DNA of 64,000 nt from DIGJ01 sp041739345. Its GTDB lineage: Bacteria > Bacillota > Clostridia > Lachnospirales > Lachnospiraceae. The notes beneath the pieces were generated by a model, which ran no database searches, was not told the DNA's origin, and saw only the letters and a list, made by a program, of their open reading frames with translations. Positions within the stretch are counted from its first letter, which is position 1; each line of letters starts with the position of its first letter. This document shows positions 63,792 through 64,000 of the stretch, piece by piece. A program made the position numbers and the translations under genes. The stretch is taken from NCBI GenBank assembly GCA_041739345.1, contig JBGSNZ010000002.1:168273-232272 (forward strand). The letters run 5' to 3'.

Positions 63792-64000
63792 CTAACAATT
63801 GAATATCTTATCTATTTGTTTACGGTCATAATCAAGAATCCAATCATTTAGTTCTTGATCGGAATTTTTTTGGCTTGTTGTCACCCAGCCTCGTTTCCTT
63901 TTCATGTTCTAGGAGGCAACGGCCTCCTTGCTTTCTTCTTTTTCTTGCCTTGGGTTCAGCCACTCCGTTTTACTGAATTCCCAAGCTCTTGTTTTTCCTG
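63792..64000 (-). pseudogene. Partial coding frame with an in-frame TAG, runs off the window
   Basis: From the window edge the minus strand reads AWEFSKTEWLNPRQEKEESK then EAVAS and TAG at 63909-63911. It continues in the same frame as NMKRKRGWVTTSQKNSDQEL and DWILDYDRKQIDKIF to a TAG at 63792-63794. Either one gene carries a nonsense change, or two short pieces adjoin. There is no ribosome site before the internal ATG. Product not recognised. Confidence 0.4.

Noticed and set aside
52019..64000. Canonical integron attC sites or a CRISPR array
   Set aside because: No consistent RYYYAAC/GTTRRRY core pair was seen at the conserved ends. Spacing between copies is hundreds of bases with coding genes between, not CRISPR spacers.

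Overview
The window looks like chromosomal DNA of a low-GC anaerobic Firmicute, most likely a Clostridia/Lachnospiraceae-type bacterium. The basis is AT-rich codon use, strong GGAGG-type ribosome binding sites, an oxygen-sensitive [NiFe] hydrogenase operon, a molybdenum hydroxylase cluster and clostridial-type regulators. No rRNA, tRNA, CRISPR array or intact insertion sequence was recognised.

Layout. 1-10 kb: a Cys-Pro repeat protein, a sugar-dehydrogenase-like beta-propeller, a TetR regulator facing an ABC exporter pair across a near-perfect 34-bp palindrome, a rhodanese lipoprotein, and a FetAB-type metal exporter. 10-18 kb: a [NiFe] hydrogenase operon (small subunit, large subunit, maturation protease, hypF, hypC, hypD, hypE) preceded by a cytochrome-b5-like gene broken by one in-frame stop; hypA and hypB are absent. 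19-32 kb: an aldehyde-oxidoreductase (MOP-type) molybdoenzyme under a perfect sigma-A promoter, followed after a hairpin by an eight-gene accessory operon: FAD/Fe-S oxidoreductase, CxxC mini-protein, methyltransferase, C-GCAxxG-C-C protein, radical SAM protein, adenylate-forming ligase, MocA-like transferase fused to an HD domain, and histidine phosphatase. A sigma-54-type activator whose GAFTGA loop reads GAYIGA closes the operon. The gene set matches the uncharacterised Desulfovibrio DVU_1551-1559 type cluster. A bacterial Staygreen (Mg-dechelatase family) homologue follows.

33-52 kb: mixed small operons, almost all on the minus strand: MFS/AraC pair, GNAT acetyltransferases, a frameshifted diguanylate cyclase, TldD/TldE with a tautomerase, metallo-beta-lactamase-fold hydrolases, alpha/beta hydrolases, and two adjacent genes sharing a GGxxGPTS motif.

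52-64 kb: an array of small single-gene units, all on the minus strand, most separated by a conserved repeat (plus-strand core AAATATAATGGGAAGTTC, 15 copies recognised) lying just 3' of the stop codons. Cargo includes three near-identical DsrE-like genes, GNATs, a cupin, an XRE regulator, an aminoglycoside-phosphotransferase-like kinase, a CatB/Vat-like acetyltransferase, a GIY-YIG protein, a histidine phosphatase, small membrane proteins and truncated gene remnants. It resembles an integron cassette array in layout, but no canonical attC core or integrase is visible. This array and the molybdoenzyme accessory operon are the two most interesting systems here.
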